Positions 8,093 through 15,823 of a stretch of 64,000 bases of DNA are shown here, piece after piece. The stretch is from DATBLE01 sp963837265. GTDB lineage: Bacteria > Actinomycetota > Thermoleophilia > Gaiellales > Gaiellaceae. The stretch spans positions 310,001-374,000 of the forward strand of contig CAWIMQ010000002.1 of assembly GCA_963837265.1 (NCBI GenBank), written 5' to 3'. Position 1 is the stretch's first letter. Each line of letters opens with the position of its first letter. The position numbers were made by a program, and so were the translations under genes. A model generated the notes under the pieces. That model was not told where the DNA came from. It saw nothing but the letters and a program-made list of their open reading frames with translations, and did no database searches.

Positions 8093-9349
8093 ATGAGGAG
8101 ACTGGTACTCGCTCTCGGCGCCGTCGCGATCGCAGCGGCGGTCCTGCTGCCGGGGGCAATGGGCGGCGCGAGCGCCACCCCGGGCGTGACCGCGCGGGTG
8201 GTCACGGTCGGCGGGACCTTCCCGTTCAGCGGCCCGGCATCGAGCTACGCGCCCATCCCGGTGGGAATGAAGGCGTACTTCAGCTACGTCAACGCGACCA
8301 GGACGAAGGGGAAGCGCGGCGTCAACGGCCGGCAGATCGTCTTCAAGACCGAGGACGACGGCTACAACCCCGCGCTGACGGTGCAGAAGACGAAGAAGCT
8401 CGTCGAGCAGGACAAGGTCTTCGCGCTCGTCGGGGGCCTCGGCACGGAGCCGCAGGAGGCCGTCACCGCCTACATGAACCAGCAGAAGGTGCCGCAGCTC
8501 TACGTGTCCACCGGCGCGACCGAGTGGGGCGCACGCAGCCTGCACGCGTCGCACCCGTGGACGATCGGCTGGCAGCCCGACTACCAGGCCGAGTCGGCGA
8601 TCTACGGCCGGTACATCGCCAAGAACCTGCCGGACGCGAAGATCGGCATCCTCTACCAGAACGACAGCTACGGCAAGGACTACGTCGCCGGCCTCGAGGG
8701 CGGCCTCGGGAGCCACAAGAGCCAGATCGTCAGCTCGGAGGGCTACGAGGTCACGAACCCCAGCCTGACGAACCAGATCCTCACCCTGCGGCGCGCCGGC
8801 ATCGACACGCTGATGATCTTCGCCACGCCGTCGCCGACGATCACCGCGTACGCGACGATGGCGAAGATCGGGTGGAAGCCGACGAACATCTTCCTCAACT
8901 CCGTCTCGGCGACCCAGACGTTCATGGGAATCGCCGTCAAGCTCGCCGGGGCGGCCGAGGTGAACGGATCGATCAGCGTCTACTACACGAAGGATCCGGC
9001 GAATCCGTCCTGGTCGAACGATGCCGGGATGAAGCTCTACAAGTCGATCATGGCCAAGTACGCGCCGAAGAACGCGAACATCACCGACGGCCTCTACATC
9101 TACGGGATGGCGAAGGCGTACACGTTCGTGCAGGCGCTGAAGGCCGCCGGGGCGAACCCGACCCGTGCGAGCCTGATGAAGGCCGTGCTGAACATGAACG
9201 ACAAGTCGAACCCGTTCCTGCTGCCGGGCGTGGCCACGAAGACCGGGGCGCGAGACTTCTTCCCGATCTCGCAGCAGCAGCTGATCCGGTTCAACAACGG
9301 CAACTGGACGCCGTTCGGGCAGTTGACGGACACGCGCCCGACGGGGTAG
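8093..9349 (+). CDS. ABC transporter substrate-binding protein, branched-chain amino acid (Leu/Ile/Val) family
   Basis: The protein has 418 residues and a signal peptide at about 1-27 (charged MRR, hydrophobic core, AGASA-type cleavage region). The mature part is a type-I periplasmic-binding fold: VGGTFPFSGPASSYAPIP at its start, then ALVGGLGTEPQEA and IGILYQNDSYGKDY, typical of LivK-like receptors. A GGGAGGAG ribosome binding site precedes ATG 8093. It should feed the LivFHM proteins encoded upstream. A strong terminator follows, so it ends the transcription unit. Confidence 0.9.
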   Translation: MRRLVLALGAVAIAAAVLLPGAMGGASATPGVTARVVTVGGTFPFSGPASSYAPIPVGMKAYFSYVNATRTKGKRGVNGRQIVFKTEDDGYNPALTVQKTKKLVEQDKVFALVGGLGTEPQEAVTAYMNQQKVPQLYVSTGATEWGARSLHASHPWTIGWQPDYQAESAIYGRYIAKNLPDAKIGILYQNDSYGKDYVAGLEGGLGSHKSQIVSSEGYEVTNPSLTNQILTLRRAGIDTLMIFATPSPTITAYATMAKIGWKPTNIFLNSVSATQTFMGIAVKLAGAAEVNGSISVYYTKDPANPSWSNDAGMKLYKSIMAKYAPKNANITDGLYIYGMAKAYTFVQALKAAGANPTRASLMKAVLNMNDKSNPFLLPGVATKTGARDFFPISQQQLIRFNNGNWTPFGQLTDTRPTG

Positions 9350-9384
9350 CGCGTTCGCCGCGCGAACCCGCCGGGAGATCATCG

Positions 9385-9415
9385 GACCGGGGCCGGCACT
9401 CAGCCGGCCCCGGTC
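9385..9415 (+). terminator. Rho-independent-type terminator after the binding-protein gene
   Basis: A perfect 13-bp stem, GACCGGGGCCGGC (9385-9397) with GCCGGCCCCGGTC (9403-9415), has a 5-base loop and is followed by CTCTTG. It lies 35 bases after the stop codon of the binding protein. Confidence 0.75.
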
Positions 9416-9433
9416 CTCTTGTAGGGTCGGCCC

Positions 9434-9832
9434 GTGGACGACCTGAACGCCGGGCTGCGAGCGGCGATGCCCTTCGGCGCGTTCCTCGGCATCGAGGTGC
9501 TCGCCGCCTCCGCGGAGGAGGTGCGCGGGCGGCTCGCCTGGGCCGAGCAGCTGTGCACGGCAGGCGGTGTCATGCACGGAGGCGCGCTCATGGGGCTCGC
9601 CGACTCGACCGGCGGCTTCTGCGCCTTCCTCAACCTGCCCGAGGGCTCGGCCGGGACGGCGACGATCGAGTCGAAGACGAACTTCTTCGCCCCGGTGCGC
9701 CAGGGCTGGGTGGAGGCGATCTCCCGGCCTCTCCACGCCGGGAAGACGACGATCGTCGTCGACACCGACCTCCACGACACCTCCGGTCGCCGTGTCGCCC
9801 GCGTCACGCAGACGCAGGCAGTGCTCTCGTAA
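9434..9832 (+). CDS. PaaI family hotdog thioesterase
   Basis: The protein has 132 residues and starts at GTG 9434. VMHGGALMGLADSTGGFCAF carries the HGG motif and helix of the PaaI/YdiI hotdog family. ATIESKTNFFAPVRQGWVEA is the family's central strand region. Such enzymes hydrolyse acyl-CoA thioesters in the cytosol, often clearing stalled intermediates of aromatic or fatty acid catabolism. It follows a terminator, so it probably has its own promoter in the short gap. Specificity is not evident. Confidence 0.85.
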   Translation: MDDLNAGLRAAMPFGAFLGIEVLAASAEEVRGRLAWAEQLCTAGGVMHGGALMGLADSTGGFCAFLNLPEGSAGTATIESKTNFFAPVRQGWVEAISRPLHAGKTTIVVDTDLHDTSGRRVARVTQTQAVLS

Positions 9833-9948
9833 CCCCGGGCCATGCGCCCCCCGAGCAGCGCGGCCGCACGGCAGGCTGCAGGGGGCGGCCGGGCGGGACG
9901 CGCCGCGCAGCCGCCCGGGCCGGGCTGTGACTGCGGAGCCGGACCACC

Positions 9949-10047
9949 GGGGTCAGACCCCGCTACGAGATCGACACCACCCCTCCACAGAACCGCCCCA
10001 CCAACAAGGCCCAGCCGAAGTCACACCTCCGCACGGGGTCAGACCCC
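9949..10047. repeat. Two copies of a GGGGTCAGACCCC palindrome
   Basis: The 13-base dyad occurs at 9949-9961 and 10035-10047; each is followed one or two bases later by CTACGA. They lie in the gene-free stretch 9833-10097, where I see nothing else. A related palindrome is inserted in the dehydrogenase gene at 20776-20796. Confidence 0.7.
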
Positions 10048-10097
10048 ACTACGAAGGGGTCACGTAGCGTCCACAGGGGGGCGGCCGTGGGTGACTG

Positions 10098-10553
10098 TCA
10101 GCGGAGGAAGACGTCGGTGTAGACCTTCTCGCCCCGGAACCGGCGCCGCCCCTCGTCCCACGGGAAGAAGATGACCACGTTCCACGTCAGGCGCTCTCCG
10201 GTCGGCTCGTGCCCGAGCCACGTGCCCCGGTGCGTCCCCGTCACCCGCGCTTCCTCGCACACTCCCTGCGGGCCGATCACGATGTCGGTGAGGTCGAAGT
10301 GGAGGTCGGGAAACGCGGTCAGGAGCTCGGTGTAGAAGCGGGCGGCGCCCTCGTGCCCCTCCCAGCGCTCCCCGCCCGGCCGGAGCTCGTAGACGCAGTC
10401 GTCGGTCAGGGTCGAGATCAGCCCGGGCAGGTCGCGGGCGTCCTCGGCGATCGAGTGCCGCTTCCAGAGCTCCCTGATCTCGTCGTACTGCTCGGGCGTC
10501 CGGCGCAGCTTCTCGACCACCTCGTCGTGCTCGACGTGCGGCAGCTCGCTCAC
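10098..10553 (-). CDS. SnoaL/NTF2-like polyketide cyclase-type protein
   Basis: The protein has 151 residues, starting at GTG. The region DLPGLISTLTDDCVYELRPG followed by WEGHEGAARFYTELLTAFPD is the usual SnoaL-like NTF2 fold, a small cone-shaped alpha+beta barrel. Members bind or isomerise small hydrophobic molecules, and many have no known reaction. It lies 10 bases downstream of the phosphotransferase gene on the same strand, so the two probably form an operon. No catalytic residues can be named with confidence. Confidence 0.8.
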   Translation of the reverse strand: MSELPHVEHDEVVEKLRRTPEQYDEIRELWKRHSIAEDARDLPGLISTLTDDCVYELRPGGERWEGHEGAARFYTELLTAFPDLHFDLTDIVIGPQGVCEEARVTGTHRGTWLGHEPTGERLTWNVVIFFPWDEGRRRFRGEKVYTDVFLR

Positions 10554-10563
10554 GCAGCGGACC

Positions 10564-11643
10564 CTACGAGATCAGCTCGAGCGCCGCCCCGGCGAGGAGC
10601 GGGACACCGGCCTCGAACCGGGCGGCGTGATCATCCTCGGCCGCGAGCTCGCCCCGGGTGTACCGGCCGTAGATCGCCTCGCAGAAGACGGCCGCCTTCC
10701 ACAGCGCGAGCGCCTGGAACCAGGCGAGCGGCTCGACGTCGCGGCCGCTTCGCTCCACGTACCGGGCGACGAGCTCGCGTCGCGACGGAAACCCGGGCAT
10801 CGCGGTCACGGGCGAGGTGCCGAGCGGATTGGTCTCGCCGCCCGGCTCGCTGTAGGTCGCGAGCAGGTAGCCGACGTCGGCGCGGGCGTCGCCGACCGCG
10901 CCCATCTCCCAGTCGAGGACGGCCAGGATCCGGGCCGGGTCGCCCGGAGCGACGATCGTGTTCCCCAGCCGGTAGTCGCCGTGGACGACCGTGAGGGGCG
11001 CCGCCTCGGGCAGGTGGGCGGCGAGCCACCCGCCGACCTCGACCACGTCCGGCAGCTCGCGGGTCCGGTTCACCTCCCAGAGCTGCGTGAAGCGGCGCAC
11101 CTGGCGCTCGAGATAGCTGCCCGGCCGGATGAAGCCGGCGACACCCGGGGCGCTCACGTCCACAGCGTGGATCTCGACGAGCGCGTCGACCAGGTCGAGG
11201 CCGAGCCGCAGCCGCGCCCCGGCGGTCTCGAGCCCCGGCGGCAGCTCGCGCGTGACGACGTGCCCGTCGAGGAAGTCCATGACGTAGAAGGGGACGCCGA
11301 TCAGGCTCTCGTCGTCGCAGACCGCGCGGATCGTCGGCAGCCGGATCCCCTGCGGCGCGAGCGCGAGCTGGAGTCGCGCTTCCCGGACCACGTCGTGGGC
11401 CGACGGGGGCAGCGGCGGACGCGGCGGGCGGCGCAGGACGAAGCGCCCTTCGTCCCGTTCGAGGAGGAACGAGAAGTTGGAGCCGCCGCCCTCGCCGATC
11501 CGGCTCGCCCGCACCGGCCCTCGGCCGAGCCCGCGCGCGTCGAGGAACGCCTCGACCGTCTCGAGGACGAGCAGCGGCGGCCGCCCGAGCGCCTCGGCAT
11601 CCGCAGCCCGGGCGACGATGCCGGACGTCTCCGCCGTGGCCAT
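10564..11643 (-). CDS. Phosphotransferase (APH/ACAD10-like kinase) family protein
   Basis: The protein has 359 residues. NFSFLLERDEGRFVLRRPP is the glycine/lysine-rich N-lobe. HGDYRLGNTI, near residue 230, is the Brenner catalytic motif of aminoglycoside phosphotransferases. VLDWEMGAVGDARADVGYL holds the metal-binding Asp. The ALRPP/PLPP and DFLDG context resembles the kinase module of ACAD10/ACAD11, which phosphorylates 4-hydroxyacyl-CoA. The many acyl-CoA genes nearby favour that role over antibiotic resistance. That reading is inference. Confidence 0.83.
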   Translation of the reverse strand: MATAETSGIVARAADAEALGRPPLLVLETVEAFLDARGLGRGPVRASRIGEGGGSNFSFLLERDEGRFVLRRPPRPPLPPSAHDVVREARLQLALAPQGIRLPTIRAVCDDESLIGVPFYVMDFLDGHVVTRELPPGLETAGARLRLGLDLVDALVEIHAVDVSAPGVAGFIRPGSYLERQVRRFTQLWEVNRTRELPDVVEVGGWLAAHLPEAAPLTVVHGDYRLGNTIVAPGDPARILAVLDWEMGAVGDARADVGYLLATYSEPGGETNPLGTSPVTAMPGFPSRRELVARYVERSGRDVEPLAWFQALALWKAAVFCEAIYGRYTRGELAAEDDHAARFEAGVPLLAGAALELIS

Positions 11644-11819
11644 GCGAACAGCCTATGACCTGCGCCTTCGCTTCCGCGAAAGGGATCGAATGACCCCGGC
11701 GCTCCCCGAGGCGCTTGGCATGGAGAGCCCCGATTGAACCGCGGGCGATCGATCCAGAGGCGACCCGTGAAGCCTCGACCCCGGCGAAAGACAGCCGGCG
11801 CGCCTCCCTCGCCCTGTGA

Positions 11820-11927
11820 TCAAGTGATGTCCGGGGCTATGGCCCAGACGATCAGGAAGACCGCCAGCGCGATCCCAGCGACTGCGATCAGGATCGCGAG
11901 CACGGCGAACCACCACGAGTACACCAC
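11820..11927 (-). CDS. Possible 35-residue single-pass membrane protein
   Basis: A short frame from GTG 11927 to TGA 11820 encodes an almost entirely hydrophobic peptide containing WWFAVLAILIAVAGIALAVF, then IVWAIAPDIT at the end. It would be one transmembrane helix with a short tail. No clear ribosome binding site is visible, so expression is uncertain. The rest of 11644-12256 holds only repeats. Confidence 0.3.
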   Translation of the reverse strand: MVYSWWFAVLAILIAVAGIALAVFLIVWAIAPDIT

Positions 11928-12067
11928 TGGCGGCGGGGAGGGCTACTGTCCATGTGCACTACTACTGCCTCCAATGGGCGGCCGTGGCCCGTAGCTTGAC
12001 CGGCCAGCACCGTCAGCGCCTGCGAGCGTAGCGAGCGGGGGAGTGCCTGCACTGGAGCGGTGCCTGT

Positions 12068-12175
12068 CACTCCAAGGCGTGACGATTCCGTGCCGACTCC
12101 TCCACCGGCAGTGCCTGGCACTCCAGCCGTGACGATTCCGTGCCGCTTCTTCCACCCCCAGTACCTGGGCACTCC
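12068..12175. repeat. Tandem 51-bp repeat containing GTGACGATTCCGTGCC and a GTGCCTGGCAC dyad
   Basis: Units begin at CACTCC 12068, 12119 and 12170, with a period of 51 bases. Each carries GTGACGATTCCGTGCC, a TCCACC run and a CAGTGCCTGGCACT-like palindrome. It is the same family as the 50-bp repeat at 17474-17610, with a rearranged relative at 62959-63003. Confidence 0.75.
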
Positions 12176-12256
12176 GCAGCGCCTGGCGACATGCGCGGCC
12201 GCCGCCCACGTACGGTCCGCCGTCAGCGGGCGACGCGGAGCGCAGCGAGCGAGCAG

Positions 12257-12296
12257 AAGGAGGGGGCCCGTGGGGGAACCACGGGTTCCCCCACGT
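12257..12296. repeat. Second copy of the purine-rich plus 12-bp hairpin cassette
   Basis: GAAGGAGGGGGCCC is followed by the stem CGTGGGGGAACC (12270-12281), loop ACG, and GGTTCCCCCACG (12285-12296). The stem differs from the 5369-5408 copy by a compensated base pair, so its structure is conserved. Here it lies just 3' of a dehydrogenase gene and could terminate it. Confidence 0.7.
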
Positions 12297-12310
12297 CTAG
12301 AACCATGGGT

Positions 12311-13090
12311 TCACCCGCGGGCAGACTGGCCGCCGTCGACGACGAGCGTCTGGCCGGTGACGTAGTCGGAGGCCCGCGAGGCGAGGAAGACGGCCGCCCC
12401 CTTCAGGTCGTCGGGACCGCCGAAGCGCGCGAGCGGGATGTGCTCGAGGTAGGCGTCGGGCTGTGCCTCGAGCAGCACCCGGTTCATGTCCGAGGGGAAC
12501 CAGCCTGGTGCGATCGCATTCACGTTGATCCCGTACCGGGCCCACTTGGTCGCCAGGTCGCGGGTGAACCCGACGACGCCGGCCTTCGAGGCGTTGTAGG
12601 CGACCGCGTTCATCAGCTCGGGGGGCGCGCCGCCGAACGCAGCCACCGAGGCGATGTTCACGATCTTGCCGCCCCGCTGCTCGATCATCACGCGGCCCGC
12701 CGCCTGCGAGAACAGGAAGACGCCGGTCAGGTTGACGTCGATCACCTTCTGCCAGCCCTCCAGCGGATGGTCCTCGGCCGGCGCCCCCCACGAGGTGCCC
12801 GCGTTGTTCACCAGGATGTCGATGCGGCCGAGCTCCGCTCGTGTGCGATCGACGACGGCCTGAACCTGGGCCGCGTCGCGGACGTCGCAGGCGAGGCCGA
12901 GCGCGCGGACGCCGAGGGCACGAAGGTCGGCCGCCGTGGCCTCACACCGTTCTGGCTTGCGCGCGCAGAGGACGAGGTCCGCACCCGCCTCGGCGAGCCC
13001 GGTCGCCATCTGCCGCCCGATCCCGCTGCCCCCGCCCGTGACGATCGCGACCCTGCCGGTCAGGTCGAAGAGCTCGGACGGCCGCGCCAT
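12311..13090 (-). CDS. SDR family oxidoreductase (FabG-like)
   Basis: The protein has 259 residues. The Rossmann motif TGGGSGIG lies near residues 18-25, NNAG near 94, and the catalytic YNASK near 163-167. The C-terminal YVTGQTLVVDGGQ is typical of classical SDRs. It is an NAD(P)-dependent alcohol/ketone oxidoreductase, possibly a 3-hydroxyacyl-CoA step. Its ATG overlaps the stop of the upstream F420-type gene (ATGA at 13089-13092), showing translational coupling. The substrate is unknown. Confidence 0.9.
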   Translation of the reverse strand: MARPSELFDLTGRVAIVTGGGSGIGRQMATGLAEAGADLVLCARKPERCEATAADLRALGVRALGLACDVRDAAQVQAVVDRTRAELGRIDILVNNAGTSWGAPAEDHPLEGWQKVIDVNLTGVFLFSQAAGRVMIEQRGGKIVNIASVAAFGGAPPELMNAVAYNASKAGVVGFTRDLATKWARYGINVNAIAPGWFPSDMNRVLLEAQPDAYLEHIPLARFGGPDDLKGAAVFLASRASDYVTGQTLVVDGGQSARG

Positions 13091-14103
13091 CAGAGCACGA
13101 GCTCCGCGAGCGTGCGCAGGCTCTCGCGGTCGGGAGCCTGGGCGATCAGCGTGGTCACGCCCGATGCCCGCCACGCCTCGAGGCGCTCCGCGACCCGCGC
13201 CGGCGGACCGACGAGCGCGACCTCGTCGACCAGGGCGTCCGGCACCGCCGCGATCGCCTCCATCTTCTTCCCGCCCAGGTACAGCTCCTGGATCTCCTTC
13301 GCCTCGTGCTCGTAGCCGTACCGCGCGACGAGGTCGTTGTAGAAGTTCCGGCCCCGGGCGCCCATGCCTCCCACGTAGAGCGCGAGGTGGGGCTTGACGA
13401 AGTCGCGGGCGGCCTGGAGGTCGTCCGAGATCGCGACCGGTACGGCGAAGGCGGCGACGTCGAAGCCGGGCTTCGCGGCGGCGAGCGCGTCGCCGTGGAT
13501 CTCCCGGAGCCGCTCGGGCGAGACCCACACCGGCAGCCAACCGTCGGCGATCTCGACGGCCAGCGCGACGTTCCTCGGCCCGATCGCGGCCAGGTAGATC
13601 GGAATCCGGTCGCGGAGCGGCCGCATCATCAGCTTCAGCGGCTTCCCGAGCCCGGTCGCGTCCTCGCCGGAGTACGGGATCTCGTAGTGGTCGCCGTGGT
13701 GCTCGACGAGCTCGCGGCGGATGGCGGCGCGGACGACGTCGACGTACTCGCGCGTGCGGCCGACGGGCTTGCCGAAGGACTGGCCGTGCCAGCCCTCGAC
13801 GACCTGCGGGCCGGAGGTGCCGAGCCCGAGCAGGAAGCGCCCACCCGACATCAGATCGAGCGTCGCCGCAGTCATCGCGGTCATCGCCGGCGTGCGCGCG
13901 GGGATCTGCATGATCCCCGCGCCGAGCTTGAGCGTCGTGGTCGTCGCGCCGAGCCAGGCGAGGACCGTGACAGCGTCCGTCCCCCACGACTCGGCCGCCC
14001 AGGCGGAGTCGTAGCCGAGGCGCTCGGCCTCCTGCGCCAGCTCGATCAGCTCGAGCGGGTTCGTGCCCGGTGGGGCGTACCCGATCGCGAATCCGAGCCT
14101 CAT
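13090..14103 (-). CDS. LLM class F420-dependent oxidoreductase
   Basis: The protein has 337 residues, with ATG at 14103. The start MRLGFAIGYAPPG and the sections LGYDSAWAAESWG and MSGGRFLLGLGTSGPQVVEG are typical of the luciferase-like TIM-barrel family that uses coenzyme F420. In actinobacteria these enzymes reduce or oxidise lipid and terpenoid intermediates. I chose the internal Met because upstream sequence in this frame is antisense to the divergent gene at 14122. It is coupled to the SDR downstream, so the two may act on the same compound. Confidence 0.87.
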   Translation of the reverse strand: MRLGFAIGYAPPGTNPLELIELAQEAERLGYDSAWAAESWGTDAVTVLAWLGATTTTLKLGAGIMQIPARTPAMTAMTAATLDLMSGGRFLLGLGTSGPQVVEGWHGQSFGKPVGRTREYVDVVRAAIRRELVEHHGDHYEIPYSGEDATGLGKPLKLMMRPLRDRIPIYLAAIGPRNVALAVEIADGWLPVWVSPERLREIHGDALAAAKPGFDVAAFAVPVAISDDLQAARDFVKPHLALYVGGMGARGRNFYNDLVARYGYEHEAKEIQELYLGGKKMEAIAAVPDALVDEVALVGPPARVAERLEAWRASGVTTLIAQAPDRESLRTLAELVL

Positions 14104-14121
14104 ACGTGCGATGCTAAACGG

Positions 14122-15330
14122 ATGAGCGTCACCGAACTCGCGGCGGAGGCGGAGCATGCCGAGCTGCGGGCCGCATACCGGGCCTTCATGGAAGAGCACG
14201 TCTACGCGGCCGAGCCGGCACTGGCGCGGGAAGACGACGCGGCCGACGCGCTGATCGAGGAGCTCCGCGGACGGGCGAAGGCGGAGGGGCTCTGGGCGCC
14301 GCACCTGCCGCCGGAAGCAGGAGGAACCGGCCGCGGCTTCCTCGCCTACGCGCACCTGAACGAGGAGATCGGGCGCAGCATCTGGGCGCAGCTCGTCTTC
14401 AACTGCCAGGCACCCGATGCCGGCAACGGCGAGATCCTGCATCTGTTCGGGACCGACGATCAGAAGGAGCGGTTCCTACGGCCGCTCGTCGAGGGGACGG
14501 CGCGGTCGTTCTTTTCGATGACCGAGCCTGAGGTGTCGGGGGCGGATCCGACCGGTCTCGAGACGACGGGGGTGCCGGAGGGCGACGAGTGGGTGATCGA
14601 CGGCCACAAGTGGTTCTCGTCCGGTGCGGAAGGGGCCGGGTTCGGGATCGTGATGGCGGTCACCGACCCGGACGCGGAGCCACACCGGCGGACGTCGCAG
14701 ATCCTCGTCCCGGCGGACACGCCGGGGATCACCGTCGAGGCGGTGCCTGTCTCGGGCCACCGGGGCCGCGGCTGGTCGACGCATTGCGAGGTCTGGTACC
14801 GGGGTGTGCGCGTGCCGGCGGGGAACCTGCTGGGAGGGCGAGGCGAGGGGTTCCGGATCGCCCAGAAGCGGCTCGGCCCCGGGCGAATCCACCACGTGAT
14901 GCGGTGGCTCGGCCAGATGCAGCGCGCGTTCGAGCTGATGTGCCGCTACGCGCTCGAGCGTGAGGCGTTCGGGGGGCCGCTCGCCGAGAAGCAGACCGTG
15001 CAGAACTGGATCGCCGACTCGGCCGCCGAGATCCAGGCCTGCCGGCTCATGACCCTGGACGCCGCGCACAAGATCGACCAGGGAAGCGAGGCGCGTGTCG
15101 AGATCTCGCTGATCAAGTTCTACGCCGCGCGAGTGCTGAACGAGGTGATCGACCGGGCCGTGCAGGTGCACGGCGGGCTCGGGTTGACCGACCGCACACC
15201 GCTCGCGGCGATGCTGGCGATCGCGCGCGGGGGGCGGATCTACGACGGTCCCGACGAGGTGCACAGGATGGTCGTCAGCCGCCGGATCCTCCGGGAGTTC
15301 GCCGCCGGCGGCACCTGGCGCTTCTCGTAA
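14122..15330 (+). CDS. Acyl-CoA dehydrogenase
   Basis: The protein has 402 residues from ATG 14122. FFSMTEPEVSGADPTGLET, the FAD/substrate region of the acyl-CoA dehydrogenase fold, is followed by GHKWFSSGAEGAGFGIVM. Near the C-terminus are RAVQVHGGLGLTDRTPLA and GPDEVHRMVVSRRILREF. It oxidises an acyl-CoA at the alpha-beta bond and passes electrons to ETF. It is divergent from the F420-type gene with an 18-base gap, so both promoters must overlap. The stop codon sits in a 17-bp tandem duplication. Confidence 0.9.
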   Translation: MSVTELAAEAEHAELRAAYRAFMEEHVYAAEPALAREDDAADALIEELRGRAKAEGLWAPHLPPEAGGTGRGFLAYAHLNEEIGRSIWAQLVFNCQAPDAGNGEILHLFGTDDQKERFLRPLVEGTARSFFSMTEPEVSGADPTGLETTGVPEGDEWVIDGHKWFSSGAEGAGFGIVMAVTDPDAEPHRRTSQILVPADTPGITVEAVPVSGHRGRGWSTHCEVWYRGVRVPAGNLLGGRGEGFRIAQKRLGPGRIHHVMRWLGQMQRAFELMCRYALEREAFGGPLAEKQTVQNWIADSAAEIQACRLMTLDAAHKIDQGSEARVEISLIKFYAARVLNEVIDRAVQVHGGLGLTDRTPLAAMLAIARGGRIYDGPDEVHRMVVSRRILREFAAGGTWRFS

Positions 15331-15358
15331 GCCGGCTCTGATCGTAAGCCGGCTCTGA
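15325..15358 (+). repeat. 17-bp tandem duplication spanning the stop codon
   Basis: TCGTAAGCCGGCTCTGA occurs twice head to tail (15325-15341 and 15342-15358). The first copy supplies the TAA stop of the acyl-CoA dehydrogenase. The second runs into GACCCC, resembling the GGGGTCAGACCCC family. Confidence 0.75.
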
Positions 15359-15394
15359 CCCCGCGCGCCCCTCGAGGGCCCGGCCGCTCCAACC

Positions 15395-15415
15395 CTTGTA
15401 ACACAGTGTTACTTG
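15395..15415. repeat. CTTGTAACAC-family palindrome, copy 3
   Basis: The same 21-base dyad as at 1741-1815 lies four bases outside the stop of a small HTH-like frame. Copy 4 lies on the frame's other side, so the pair brackets about 370 bases. Confidence 0.8.
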
Positions 15416-15419
15416 CCAT

Positions 15420-15727
15420 TCACGGCGGGCGCGACCAGTCGACGAGCGGGCGCAGCCCGAGCTCGGTCATACGCTCGAGGCCGTCGTCCGTCGATCGCAG
15501 CGGTGAGGTCGCGATCCGCAGGACGTCGATCACCGACGGGCCGCGACGGATGCGACGAGCCTCGTGCACGAGCTCGCGAACCCTCTGGTAGCTCGGCCTG
15601 GTCAGCCCGAGGCGCTCGGCTTCGGCGCCCACCCGGCGGTAGGTCTCCGCGATCGGCCGGTTCCGATCGTCGAATCGGACGATTCCTCGAGCAACCGGCG
15701 CGAGATCCGCGGGGCGAGCGTGACCAT
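15420..15727 (-). pseudogene. Small HTH-like conserved protein, start unclear (possible frameshift)
   Basis: The coding part reads ARGIVRFDDRNRPIAETYRR, then VGAEAERLGLTRPSYQRV, RELVHEARRI and so on to TGA at 15420. PIAETYRRVGAEAERLGL followed by PSYQRVRELVHE resembles a helix-turn-helix found in short actinobacterial orphan proteins. That frame has no ATG, GTG or TTG start. The ATG at 15727 (MVTLAPRISR) is in another frame and would join it after a one-base shift, so the gene is either frameshifted or uses an unusual start. It is bracketed by two CTTGTAACAC palindromes. No function can be assigned. Confidence 0.4.
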
Positions 15728-15785
15728 GCCGACAGCATCGCCGACAACCCGTAACGGCCGTGTGCCGTCTACGTCGCGAAGCAGG

Positions 15786-15806
15786 CAAGTAACACCGTGT
15801 CACTTG
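15786..15806. repeat. CTTGTAACAC-family palindrome, copy 4 (inverted variant)
   Basis: CAAGTAACACCGTGTCACTTG-type dyad (21 bases) between the HTH-like frame and the dehalogenase stop. With copy 3 it brackets the small frame. Confidence 0.75.
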
Positions 15807-15823
15807 AAAGGACCGGCTCGGCG

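Noticed and set aside
10564..11643. Aminoglycoside resistance gene
   Set aside because: The kinase fold matches, but the sequence and acyl-CoA neighbourhood fit the ACAD10/11-like kinase group better.
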